Assembly: GCF_946885725.1 (NCBI RefSeq)
Contig: NZ_CAMPGZ010000152.1
Span: forward strand, 1 to 10,291
Reading direction: 5' to 3'
DNA length: 10,291 nt
Source of the DNA: an uncultured Nocardioides sp.
Lineage (GTDB): Bacteria; Actinomycetota; Actinomycetes; Propionibacteriales; Nocardioidaceae
The notes beneath the pieces were generated by a model. It saw nothing but the letters and a program-made list of their open reading frames with translations. It was not told the DNA's origin and searched no databases. Position 1 is the first letter of the stretch; every line of letters starts with the position of its first letter. The translations under genes and the position numbers were made by a program. This document shows, in pieces, positions 1 through 7,457 of this stretch.

Positions 1-684
1 GTGAGCGCCCGCGTCCTCACGTCCTACGACGACGCGGTCGCCGACACCCCTGACGGCGCGACCGTCCTCGTCGGCGGTTTCGGTATGGCAGGCATGCCGG
101 TGGAGCTCATCGACGCACTGATCCGGCAGGGCGCCACCGACCTGACCGTGGTGTCGAACAACGCCGGCAACGGCGACACCGGCCTCGCCGCGCTGCTCGC
201 CGCCGGACGGGTCCGCAAGATGGTCTGCTCGTTCCCGCGTCAGGCGGACTCCTGGGTCTTCGACGGCCTCTACCGCGAGGGCCGCATCGAGCTCGAGCTG
301 GTGCCACAGGGCAACCTCGCCGAGCGTATGCGCGCAGCCGGTGCGGGGATCGGTGCGTTCTACAGCCCGACCGGCGTCGGCACTCCGCTCGCGGAGGGCA
401 AGGAGGTCCGTGAGATCGACGGCCGCACCTACGTCCTGGAGAAGCCGATCCGCGGCGAGCTGGCACTGATCAAGGCGCACGTCGCCGACGGGATGGGCAA
501 TCTCGTCTACCGCAAGACCGCCCGCAACTTCGGGCCGGTGATGGCGACTGCCGCGACGACCGTTGTCGCACAGGTCGACCGGGTGGTGCCGGTCGGGCAG
601 CTCGACCCCGAGGCCGTCGTCACGCCCGCGATCTACGTCGACCGGGTCGTCCCCGCCGAGAAGATCGAGAAGGTGTCGGCATGA
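1..684 (+). CDS. pcaI: 3-oxoadipate (3-oxoacid) CoA-transferase subunit A
   Basis: Alpha subunit of a class I CoA-transferase. In the beta-ketoadipate pathway the A/B enzyme moves CoA from succinyl-CoA to 3-oxoadipate, giving 3-oxoadipyl-CoA and succinate in the cytoplasm. Visible motifs are the glycine-rich CoA-binding segment VGGFGMAGMP (residues 24-33), then SNNAGNGDTGLAALL, CSFPRQADSWVFD and VPQGNLAERM, which follow PcaI/ScoA proteins from memory almost residue for residue. At 227 aa it is of normal full length. The GTG at base 1 fits the family start, since the glycine motif falls at the usual distance, although upstream DNA is not visible. The stop overlaps the pcaJ start (ATGA). The exact 3-oxo acid (oxoadipate or acetoacetate/succinyl type) cannot be fixed from sequence; the PcaI resemblance is stronger. 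No other pca gene is visible in the window. Confidence 0.85.
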   Translation: MSARVLTSYDDAVADTPDGATVLVGGFGMAGMPVELIDALIRQGATDLTVVSNNAGNGDTGLAALLAAGRVRKMVCSFPRQADSWVFDGLYREGRIELELVPQGNLAERMRAAGAGIGAFYSPTGVGTPLAEGKEVREIDGRTYVLEKPIRGELALIKAHVADGMGNLVYRKTARNFGPVMATAATTVVAQVDRVVPVGQLDPEAVVTPAIYVDRVVPAEKIEKVSA

Positions 685-1337
685 CAAGCAATCCGAGAGG
701 CAAGGACCAGATCGCCGCGGCCGTCGCCGCCGACATGGTCGCCGAGCACCCCGACGGCGCCTTCGTGAACCTCGGCATCGGCCAGCCCACGTTGGTTGCC
801 GACCACCTGCCGGCCGGCTCCGGCGTCGTGCTCCACACCGAGAACGGCATGCTCAACATGGGCCCCGCCGCGCAGGGGGACGAGGTCGACCCCGACCTGA
901 CCAACGCCGGCAAGCAGCCGGTCACCGAGCTGCCCGGGGCGTCGTACTTCCACCACGCTGACTCCTTCGCGATGATGCGCGGCGGCCACCTCGATGTCTG
1001 CGTGCTGGGCGCCTACCAGGTCTCGGCCGGCGGCGACCTCGCCAACTGGCACACGGGTGCCGAGGGTGCGATCCCCGCGGTGGGCGGCGCGATGGACCTG
1101 GCGATCGGCGCGAAGCGCGTGTGGGTCGTGATGAGCCTCTTCGGCAAGGACGGGTCGCCCAAGCTGGTGCCCGAGTGCACCTACCCGCTGACCGGCGTCG
1201 GCTGCATCGACCGCGTCTACACCGACCTCGCGACGTTCGACCTCAGCCCTGACGGGGTGACGGTGCGCGACGTGCACGGCACCACCGTCGAGGAGCTGGC
1301 CGAGCGGCTCGCGCCGTTGGAGGTCCGCGCCGCCTAG
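681..1337 (+). CDS. pcaJ: 3-oxoadipate (3-oxoacid) CoA-transferase subunit B
   Basis: Beta subunit, which carries the catalytic glutamate of class I CoA-transferases. The ENG motif lies at residues 54-56, and E54 is expected to form the glutamyl-CoA thioester. Other family signatures are VNLGIGQPTLVADHL (29-43), FHHADSFAMMRGGHLD, GDLANWHTGAEG, IPAVGGAMDLA and KLVPECTYPLTG. The length of 218 aa is normal. The ATG at 681 overlaps the pcaI stop (ATGA), and a GAGAAGG Shine-Dalgarno-like stretch at 667-673 lies 7 nt upstream, so translation is probably coupled. Subunits A and B are expected to form one heteromeric enzyme. Transcription likely ends at the hairpin beginning about 28 nt after the stop. 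Oxoadipate specificity is inferred from PcaJ resemblance only. Confidence 0.87.
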   Translation: MTSNPRGKDQIAAAVAADMVAEHPDGAFVNLGIGQPTLVADHLPAGSGVVLHTENGMLNMGPAAQGDEVDPDLTNAGKQPVTELPGASYFHHADSFAMMRGGHLDVCVLGAYQVSAGGDLANWHTGAEGAIPAVGGAMDLAIGAKRVWVVMSLFGKDGSPKLVPECTYPLTGVGCIDRVYTDLATFDLSPDGVTVRDVHGTTVEELAERLAPLEVRAA

Positions 1338-1365
1338 GTCGCCTGTCCCGCGCGGGTCAATGCGC

Positions 1366-1420
1366 GAGGGGTCACTACTTCAGCCTCGTCGACGGCGTGT
1401 CGCTGAAGTAGTGACCCCTC
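1366..1420. terminator. Perfect 19-bp-stem hairpin between convergent genes
   Basis: Bases 1366-1384 are the exact reverse complement of 1402-1420 (stem begins GAGGGGTCAC), with a 17-nt loop at 1385-1401 that holds a small cgtcgacg palindrome. It lies between the pcaJ stop (1337) and the stop of the minus-strand membrane protein gene (1439), so it can serve as a bidirectional terminator. There is no T-tract on either side, which is common in high-GC actinobacteria. A 10-bp palindrome cccgcgcggg lies just before it at 1347-1356. Confidence 0.75.
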
Positions 1421-1438
1421 AGTGCATCGGGACGCGGG

Positions 1439-2140
1439 TCAGGCCTGCCGGCCCTCGGGCTTCGTGGCCTTGGCGAGGATCACCGAGAAAACCGCGAAGC
1501 AGACCGTGGTGATCGCGCAGCCCCACCACATGACGTTGCTCAGCATGAACGCGAGGAAGCCGGCGACGACGGGCACGATCGCCCACCACTTCACCAGCCG
1601 GGCCCGCCACAGCGTGAGCGCGACCAGCGGCAGCGAGAGCATGAACCCGACGAGACCGGGGACCTGGAAGACCCGCGGGCCCCACATCTCGTTCATCATC
1701 GTGTCCTGCACCGCGATGACCGCGTCGACGCCGTACTTCGCACCCAGCGCGGAGTCGTACCAGTCGATGAACAGCATCCCCGGCAGCGTGGTCATCCCGA
1801 CGAAGCCGACGAACGCGGTGATGTTGGCGAGCCAGGCGCCGCGGCCGCGGACGTACGGCGCGATCAGGAGCGCCGGCGCGATCCAGAACGCGTAGGACCA
1901 GTGGAAGCCGAGGGACTTGAACTGGAGCGGGTCCGGGTTGTCGGCGTAGATCTGGAACATCCCGTCGCCCATGATCCCGGCGCCCGGGTCGGCGTACGCG
2001 CCGACGATGGCGAACAGGCCGGCGAGGACCGGCGCAGCGACGAGGAACGCCCGCCGCGCCTTCAGCGCGGACGAGCTGGTGCCGGCCCCGCGGGCGGTCG
2101 GGCGCTCGAGCGCGGGGTGGTCGGTGGCAAGCGTGGTCAT
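1439..2140 (-). CDS. Six-helix integral membrane protein of unknown function
   Basis: I do not recognise a family. The 233-aa protein has a polar N-terminus (1-30) and about six hydrophobic segments at roughly 31-50, 82-98, 103-125, 158-178, 184-202 and 205-223, then a short basic tail. The loop at 51-80 (DPGAGIMGDGMFQIYADNPD...) and the loop at 126-157 (DWYDSALGAKYGVDAV...) are long and probably face outward. Tryptophan is frequent near the helix ends. No catalytic or transport motif is evident. The ATG at 2140 has a good AGGGGAG ribosome-binding site 6 nt upstream (2153-2147), which decides the start. It lies 122 bp downstream of the response regulator on the same strand, so read-through or regulation by that two-component system is possible but unproven. 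Its coding bias matches the neighbours. Confidence 0.8.
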   Translation of the reverse strand: MTTLATDHPALERPTARGAGTSSSALKARRAFLVAAPVLAGLFAIVGAYADPGAGIMGDGMFQIYADNPDPLQFKSLGFHWSYAFWIAPALLIAPYVRGRGAWLANITAFVGFVGMTTLPGMLFIDWYDSALGAKYGVDAVIAVQDTMMNEMWGPRVFQVPGLVGFMLSLPLVALTLWRARLVKWWAIVPVVAGFLAFMLSNVMWWGCAITTVCFAVFSVILAKATKPEGRQA

Positions 2141-2152
2141 GGTTCTCTCCCC

Positions 2153-2186
2153 TGGAGTCGTGACGATCGGTGTCTCGGTGACTCCA
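2153..2186. promoter_or_regulatory. Inverted repeat upstream of the membrane protein gene
   Basis: TGGAGTC at 2153-2159 is the reverse complement of GACTCCA at 2180-2186, separated by 20 nt. It begins 12 bp upstream of the ATG of the minus-strand membrane protein gene and overlaps the edge of its ribosome-binding site. It could be an operator or a leader hairpin. A 7-bp repeat may also arise by chance. Confidence 0.3.
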
Positions 2187-2245
2187 AGGCTGGTCGCGCG
2201 CGGCCTGGACCGGATCGGGCGCGGGACAGATTTGCGGGTACGGCG

Positions 2246-2260
2246 CGCGAAGGATTCGCG
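2246..2260 (-). terminator. Short hairpin just after the response regulator stop
   Basis: CGCGAA (2246-2251) and TTCGCG (2255-2260) form a perfect 6-bp stem with a 3-nt loop, 2 nt beyond the stop codon of the response regulator on the minus strand. The stem is short and lacks a T-tract, so it is at best a weak terminator. Confidence 0.3.
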
Positions 2261-2262
2261 GA

Positions 2263-2949
2263 TCAGCCGTACGACGGATCCGCGGCGGTGCGCTCGCCGG
2301 CGACCACGACGCCGTTCTCGTAGGCGAAGATCACCGCCTGCACGCGGTCGCGCAGGCCGAGCTTGGCCAGCACGTTGCTCACGTGGGTCTTGGTGGTGCC
2401 CTCGGAGACGAACAGCCGCTCGGCGATGTCGAGGTTGGAGAGCCCGCGCGCGAGCAGGCCGAGCACCTCGAGCTCCCGCGGCGTGAGCTGCGCGAGCCGC
2501 GGGTCCGGGCCGTGCGTGACCGGCGCGGCACGGCGCACGAACGCGTCGATGACGCGACGGGTCACGCTCGGGGCGAGCAGCGAGTCGCCCGCGGCGACGG
2601 TGCGGACCGCCGCGGCGAGCTCCTCGGCGGGCGCGTCCTTGAGCAGGAAGCCGGAGGCGCCGGCACGCAGCGCCTCGAAGACGTACTCGTCGAGGTCGAA
2701 CGTCGTCAGCACGAGCACCTTGGTGGGGATGCCCTCCTCGACGATCCGCCGCGTCGCCGCGAGACCGTCGAGCACCGGCATCCGGATGTCCATCAGCGTC
2801 ACGTCGGGCTGCAGCCGTCGTACGACGGAGACGGCCTGCTCGCCGTCGGAGGCCTCGCCGACGACCTCGAGGCCGGGCTCGCCGTCGAGCAACGAGCGGA
2901 AGCCCGCGCGGACCATGCCCTGGTCGTCGACGATCACCAGCGAGGTCAT
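2263..2949 (-). CDS. NarL/LuxR-family response regulator
   Basis: DNA-binding response regulator of 228 aa. The receiver domain (about 2-120) has acidic residues D8/D9, the phosphoacceptor D54 in LMDIRMP, switch threonines T82/T83 and the conserved K104. A LuxR-type helix-turn-helix follows at about 155-210 (LTPRELEVLGLLARGLSN through KTHVSNVLAKLGL). It should be phosphorylated by the kinase encoded immediately upstream and then bind target promoters as a dimer. The start is ATG 2949, with AAGGAG 5 nt before it. The ATG overlaps the kinase stop (ATGA), indicating coupled translation. The longer open frame that extends upstream runs antisense through the kinase and is not coding. All phosphorelay residues are present. 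The target genes are unknown; the adjacent membrane protein gene is a candidate. Confidence 0.93.
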   Translation of the reverse strand: MTSLVIVDDQGMVRAGFRSLLDGEPGLEVVGEASDGEQAVSVVRRLQPDVTLMDIRMPVLDGLAATRRIVEEGIPTKVLVLTTFDLDEYVFEALRAGASGFLLKDAPAEELAAAVRTVAAGDSLLAPSVTRRVIDAFVRRAAPVTHGPDPRLAQLTPRELEVLGLLARGLSNLDIAERLFVSEGTTKTHVSNVLAKLGLRDRVQAVIFAYENGVVVAGERTAADPSYG

Positions 2950-4142
2950 GCCTTCTCCTTGACGTTCGGCGAGAGGTTCAGCGGGAGCCGGGCGCGCAGG
3001 CGCGTGCCCCCACCGACACGGGGCGACAGCTCGACGCTGCCGTCGTAGAGGCCGACACGCTCGCGCACGCCCAGCAGGCCGTGCCCGGGGGTGTGCCCGT
3101 CGGCGGCGGAGGCGGTGAAGCCCTGGCCGTCGTCCTCGACCTCCACGGTCAACGCGTCGGGGTGGTAGCCGATCCGCACGGTGACGTGGGTCGGGTGCGC
3201 GTGCCGGATCGCGTTGGTGAGCCCTTCCTGGGCGATGCGGTACGCCGTGAGGTCGGCCCCCTGCGGGAGGTCGACCGGGTCGCCCTCGACGACCAGGTCG
3301 ACGGCGAGCGAGTCGGTGCGGGCCTGGTCGACGAGCCGCTGGAGCTGGTCGAGGCCGGGCTGCGGGGCGAGCGAGACCGCCTCGCCCTCGGCGCGCAGCA
3401 CGCCGAACAGCCGGCGCATCTCGGCCAGCGCCTCGCGTGCGGTCGCCTCCACGGCCGCGAGGTCGGCCGCCTCCGCCGCGTGGTCCGGGCCGAGCCGGCG
3501 GCGTACCGCCTGGGTCTGGATGGTCACCACGCTGATGGAGTGGGACACGATGTCGTGCAGCTCGCGGGCGATGCGCGTGCGCTCCTCGACCGCCGCGCGC
3601 TCCTCGGCGAGCTCCCGCTCGCGCTCGAGCCGCTCGGCGCGGGCGATCGCCTCGGCCGCCTTGGCCGATCGCTCCCGCACCGCCGTACCGACCGCCCACG
3701 GGCCGACGATGAACACCATCGCCGCGGCCACGTCGCTGGGCACCAGACCCTCGATGATCATCGCCGTCATGAACGGCACGAGCATCACGAGCAGGCCGAC
3801 GTAGCTCGTCGGCGGCATCGTCTCGACGCCGATCGTGTAGGAGAGCAGGACCAGGCAGAGCAGGGTCGAGAACTGGGCGTCGGGGTTGATCACGATGTTC
3901 GCCAGCACGGCGGCCACGGCCACCTGGACCGGGAACACCCGCCGCCAGGCCACCGCCGCCATCGCGCCGCCGCCGACGAGCACGTGCAGCAGCGGGCTCT
4001 CGATGCTGTCGTTGAACACCGTCTCGGCGAGGGTCAGGACGAGGAACGCGGCCGCGATCGCGATGTCGAGCCGTGGGGGCGCGTTCCAGCGTCGCACGGG
4101 GAGTGCGCCCGGTGCGGTGCGTCGGCCGGCGGCGAGAGTCAC
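2946..4142 (-). CDS. Sensor histidine kinase (HisKA_3/DesK-like type)
   Basis: Membrane histidine kinase of 398 aa paired with the overlapping response regulator gene. The N-terminal half has about six hydrophobic segments (26-43, 51-67, 70-85, 92-106, 113-131, 136-154) with short loops and no large outer domain, as in kinases that sense signals within or at the membrane. A charged, probably coiled linker (155-190) leads to the dimerisation helix with phosphoacceptor H196 in IARELHDIVSHS. The ATPase domain shows the N box (QEGLTNAIRHA, N310), the G1 box (DDGQG, 337-341) and the G2 box (GHGLLGVRER, 353-362). I chose GTG 4142: TACGGT lies at 4154-4149, exactly 6 nt before it, which suits a leaderless transcript, and no ribosome-binding site is seen. 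GTG 4175 and GTG 4097 are alternatives. The signal is unknown. Confidence 0.9.
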   Translation of the reverse strand: MTLAAGRRTAPGALPVRRWNAPPRLDIAIAAAFLVLTLAETVFNDSIESPLLHVLVGGGAMAAVAWRRVFPVQVAVAAVLANIVINPDAQFSTLLCLVLLSYTIGVETMPPTSYVGLLVMLVPFMTAMIIEGLVPSDVAAAMVFIVGPWAVGTAVRERSAKAAEAIARAERLERERELAEERAAVEERTRIARELHDIVSHSISVVTIQTQAVRRRLGPDHAAEAADLAAVEATAREALAEMRRLFGVLRAEGEAVSLAPQPGLDQLQRLVDQARTDSLAVDLVVEGDPVDLPQGADLTAYRIAQEGLTNAIRHAHPTHVTVRIGYHPDALTVEVEDDGQGFTASAADGHTPGHGLLGVRERVGLYDGSVELSPRVGGGTRLRARLPLNLSPNVKEKA

Positions 4143-4154
4143 GGGGGAACCGTA
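4143..4154 (-). promoter_or_regulatory. Likely -10 element of a leaderless kinase promoter
   Basis: On the minus strand TACGGT (4154-4149) fits the actinobacterial TAnnnT -10 pattern and is followed by 6 nt and then GTG 4142. The transcript would start at or next to the start codon. I found no convincing -35 box. The same geometry occurs before three other genes in the window. Confidence 0.4.
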
Positions 4155-4197
4155 GGTCAGCGCGCGGGGCGACACATCGGTCTTGCGACAGAGATCC

Positions 4198-4224
4198 GAA
4201 CCATTTCCGCGCGCCGCCGCGTCT
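4198..4224 (+). promoter_or_regulatory. ECF-type promoter candidate for the sigma factor operon
   Basis: GAACC (4198-4202) and GCGTCT (4219-4224) are separated by 16 nt. This resembles the AAC...CGTC layout recognised by many ECF sigma factors, as known from Streptomyces SigE. It lies about 48 bp upstream of the sigma gene, so the operon may be autoregulated. An alternative -10, TAGGGT at 4224-4229, overlaps it and would suit the housekeeping sigma factor. The match is by eye. Confidence 0.35.
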
Positions 4225-4271
4225 AGGGTGCAAGCGGGTCGACGGGACCTGCACGAACAGACGGGGGTCCG

Positions 4272-4808
4272 ATGCCGCGAGACGCGGAACGACGGCAGGC
4301 CTTCGCGGAGTTCGTCGCGGCCAGGTCCGCGGCCCTGCACCGCACGGCGTACCTCATGGTCGGCGAGCACGCTCTCGCGCAGGACCTGCTGCAGGAGGCG
4401 CTGACCAAGACGTACGTCGCGTGGCCGCGGCTGCGCGAGGTCGCGAACGCCGAGGCCTACACGCGCAGGGTGATCATCACGACGGCGATCTCCTGGCGAC
4501 GCAAGCGGTCGTGGCACGAGAAGCCGCACGAGACGCTGCCCGACGGCGCCGTACACCGGGACGCCCACGACGACAGCGACACCCGGGCCTGGGTGTGGGC
4601 GGCGCTGCAGCAGCTGCCGCCCCGCCAGCGCGCGGCGGTGGTGCTCCGCTACTACGAGGACCTCACCGAGGCGCAGACCGCCGCCACCATGGGCTGTGCG
4701 GTGGGCACTGTGAAGAGCCAGGTCTCGACGGCCCTCCGCACGCTCCGAGCGCAGCTCGGCGACCCCTCCGGCCCCCTCCCCCTCGACGCGCTGGTGGTGA
4801 CCCGGTGA
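4272..4808 (+). CDS. SigE-family ECF RNA polymerase sigma factor
   Basis: Small (178 aa) extracytoplasmic-function sigma factor. Region 2 spans about 10-80. It contains HRTAYLMVGEHALAQDLLQEA and TYVAWPRL, typical of the SigE-family group in actinobacteria, for -10 recognition and core binding. A short linker rich in H/D (81-105) joins it to region 4 (113-160; LPPRQRAAVVLRYYEDLTE, then GCAVGTVKSQVSTALRTLR), which carries the -35-binding helix-turn-helix. There is no extra C-terminal sensor domain. The start is ATG 4272, with only a weak G-rich stretch (4263-4267) upstream. The stop overlaps the next gene's GTG (GTGA), so the two are translationally coupled and probably functional partners. It is divergent from the two-component genes and shares a 129-bp promoter region with them. 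The regulon is unknown. Confidence 0.92.
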   Translation: MPRDAERRQAFAEFVAARSAALHRTAYLMVGEHALAQDLLQEALTKTYVAWPRLREVANAEAYTRRVIITTAISWRRKRSWHEKPHETLPDGAVHRDAHDDSDTRAWVWAALQQLPPRQRAAVVLRYYEDLTEAQTAATMGCAVGTVKSQVSTALRTLRAQLGDPSGPLPLDALVVTR

Positions 4809-5914
4809 CCGGCCTTCTGAACGACGTGATGCACGACCGCGCCGACACGCTCGGCGCTCCCGACCTCGACCTCGACGCCATCGTGGCCGTCGGCGGGCGC
4901 CGCCTCCGCCGGAGGCGCGTGGCCACCGGCCTGGTCGCGGCCGCCTTCGCGGGGACCGTGGCGGTCGGCGGGCTCGGGGCCATGTCCGTGTTCGGCCCCG
5001 GCGCTGAGCTGGTCCCGCAGGCACCCGTGATCGAGCGCGGGCCGGCGTACGCCATCGGCCGCACGATCGCGGTCGGCGCGCAGTCCTACACCGTCCCGCA
5101 CCGGGTGACGTCGCTGGTGCAGACCGACGACGGGCTCCTCTACACGTCGCCGGACGGCAGCGTGTGGCTCTACGACGGTGCCGACTCGGAGCGGGTGGGC
5201 CGAGCCGCGAACCAGCGGCTCCGCACCGACGACACGGGCTCCCTCGCGGCGTGGGTGGACACGGCGGAGGACGGGCACCCGCAGTACGTCGTCTACGACA
5301 CGGGTACCCGGTCCGAGGTGGCGCGCGTGGACGACAACGCCGCCGGACCCTCCATCGAGTCGACGGACCGCGGCGCCGACGTCTTCGCCGTGGACGACGG
5401 GTCGGCCTACTGGCGGCACGACGGCGCTCTTGTCCGGTACGACGTGGCGAGCGGAGACGAGACCGTCCTCTCGAACGCCACAGCCCAGATCGAGGACGTC
5501 GCCGGCGGGCGGATCGCGTACATCGTCGAGGAGTCCAGCGAGCGCGGGTGGGGTATCGCGGTGGACGACCGCATCGCCCCGGGCGCTCCCCCGCTGGCCG
5601 AGGCCTCCAACGGCTTCCTCTCCCCTGACGGCCGGTTGCTGACCGCCGAGGAGTACGACTCGATCTCGGTCTACTCCACCGAAAGCGGCCGGAAGGTCAC
5701 GCCGACGGTCGAGGGCTACATGTACGCGGTGGGCTTCGGCTGGTCGGCGGACGATGTCGTGACTGTCCTGGGGCTCACGGACTTCTCCGAGGAGAGCGCG
5801 ACCGGCGACGTACTGACCTGCGACGTGAGCGACGACGAGTGCACGGTCGTGTCGTCGTTCGAGGCCGTCGACCCGCAGCGCGTCGTCCTCGCGGTCGGCG
5901 ACCCGGTGACCTGA
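4805..5914 (+). CDS. Single-pass membrane protein with beta-propeller-like domain; putative anti-sigma partner
   Basis: Protein of 369 aa, start GTG 4805 overlapping the sigma factor stop (GTGA). Residues 1-38 form an acidic then strongly basic cytoplasmic segment (GGRRLRRRR at 30-38). One transmembrane helix follows (about 39-62), and residues 63-369 are probably outside the cell. The outer part has repeated strand-rich units such as TDDGLLYTSPDGSVWLYDG, DDGSAYWRHDGALVRYDV and SPDGRLLTAEEYDSISVYST, suggesting a WD40/TolB-like propeller. C339 and C346 near the C-terminus could form a disulfide. There is no zinc-binding HxxxCxxC anti-sigma motif. The gene coupling and topology suggest it holds or regulates the sigma factor through the short N-terminus; this is inference. 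It could instead simply be a co-expressed lipid-envelope sensor. Confidence 0.82.
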   Translation: MTGLLNDVMHDRADTLGAPDLDLDAIVAVGGRRLRRRRVATGLVAAAFAGTVAVGGLGAMSVFGPGAELVPQAPVIERGPAYAIGRTIAVGAQSYTVPHRVTSLVQTDDGLLYTSPDGSVWLYDGADSERVGRAANQRLRTDDTGSLAAWVDTAEDGHPQYVVYDTGTRSEVARVDDNAAGPSIESTDRGADVFAVDDGSAYWRHDGALVRYDVASGDETVLSNATAQIEDVAGGRIAYIVEESSERGWGIAVDDRIAPGAPPLAEASNGFLSPDGRLLTAEEYDSISVYSTESGRKVTPTVEGYMYAVGFGWSADDVVTVLGLTDFSEESATGDVLTCDVSDDECTVVSSFEAVDPQRVVLAVGDPVT

Positions 5915-5927
5915 CCCGGGTCGCGGC

Positions 5928-5964
5928 TTGACTTGGAGTGCGCTCGAAGGGTGACGATGGGCGG
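5928..5964 (+). promoter_or_regulatory. MerR-type promoter/operator, autoregulatory
   Basis: TTGACT (-35, 5928-5933), a 19-bp spacer and GACGAT (-10, 5953-5958) show the overlong spacer typical of promoters activated by MerR proteins. The spacer region holds the imperfect dyad CTTGGAGTGCGCTCGAAG (5932-5949), with two mismatched pairs. Six nt separate the -10 from GTG 5965, so the message is probably leaderless. The same layout is repeated at 6386-6422. Confidence 0.75.
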
Positions 5965-6378
5965 GTGACCTCCGTCGACACCCCGCCGCGCACCTACTCG
6001 ATCGCCGAGACCGCCGAGCTGACCGGGCTGACGGCGCACACGCTGCGCTACTACGAGCGCGACGGGCTGATGCTCCGCGAGGTCGGCCGCTCCCCCAGCG
6101 GGCACCGCCGCTACACCGAGCGCGACCTGACCTGGATCGACCTCATCACGCGGCTCCGCGCGACAGGCATGCCGATCCGCGACGTACGCCGGTACGCCGC
6201 CCTCGTGCGCGCCGGCGACGGCAACGAGGCTGAGCGGCTGGAGCTGCTGCGGGAGCACCGCCGCCGGGTGCTGGAGCGGCTCGCCGAGACCCAGGAGCAC
6301 CTCGGCGCGATCGACCGCAAGATCGGGATCTACGTCGACCGGCTCGAGCAGGTCGGGCGCCCGGAAGGTCGGGCTTGA
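5965..6378 (+). CDS. MerR-family transcriptional regulator
   Basis: One-component regulator of 137 aa. The N-terminal winged helix-turn-helix has YSIAETAELTGLTAHTLRYYERDGL (11-35), and the wing has SGHRRYTERDL (45-55). A linker helix and a long charged coiled coil (about 88-127) for dimerisation follow. There are no cysteines at all, so metal-thiolate and cysteine redox sensing as in MerR, CueR or SoxR are excluded; a small organic effector or protein-level control is more likely. I prefer GTG 5965 over the longer GTG 5938, because 5938 lies inside the operator and the -10 element sits 6 nt before 5965. The gene is followed by the aldo/keto reductase, whose promoter carries the same operator. 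It therefore probably controls both itself and the reductase. Confidence 0.92.
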   Translation: MTSVDTPPRTYSIAETAELTGLTAHTLRYYERDGLMLREVGRSPSGHRRYTERDLTWIDLITRLRATGMPIRDVRRYAALVRAGDGNEAERLELLREHRRRVLERLAETQEHLGAIDRKIGIYVDRLEQVGRPEGRA

Positions 6379-6385
6379 CCCGTCC

Positions 6386-6422
6386 TTGACTTGGAGCGCG
6401 CTCTAAGGGGCACGGTGGAGGC
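6386..6422 (+). promoter_or_regulatory. MerR-type promoter/operator of the aldo/keto reductase
   Basis: TTGACT (6386-6391), a 19-bp spacer and CACGGT (-10, 6411-6416) contain the dyad CTTGGAGCGCGCTCTAAG (6390-6407) with a single mismatched pair. Six nt then lead to ATG 6423. From the -35 to the start codon the distance is 37 nt, identical to the merR promoter. A GGAGG at 6417-6421 lies only 1 nt before the ATG, too close for a normal ribosome-binding site. Confidence 0.78.
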
Positions 6423-7436
<1,014 letters not shown>

Positions 7437-7457
7437 GGGCGCGCCGGGCTGCCGCCC

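Noticed and set aside
3081..4226. Plus-strand open frame antisense to the histidine kinase
   Set aside because: No motifs, and the kinase on the other strand has all its catalytic boxes in frame.
4143..5024. Upstream extension of the kinase reading frame to position 5024
   Set aside because: It runs antisense through the sigma factor gene, and the extra residues are Arg/Pro/Gly-rich without a domain. The kinase start is placed at 4142.
5938..5964. Longer merR start at GTG 5938
   Set aside because: It would start inside the operator dyad and upstream of the -10 element, and the nine extra residues have no counterpart in MerR proteins.
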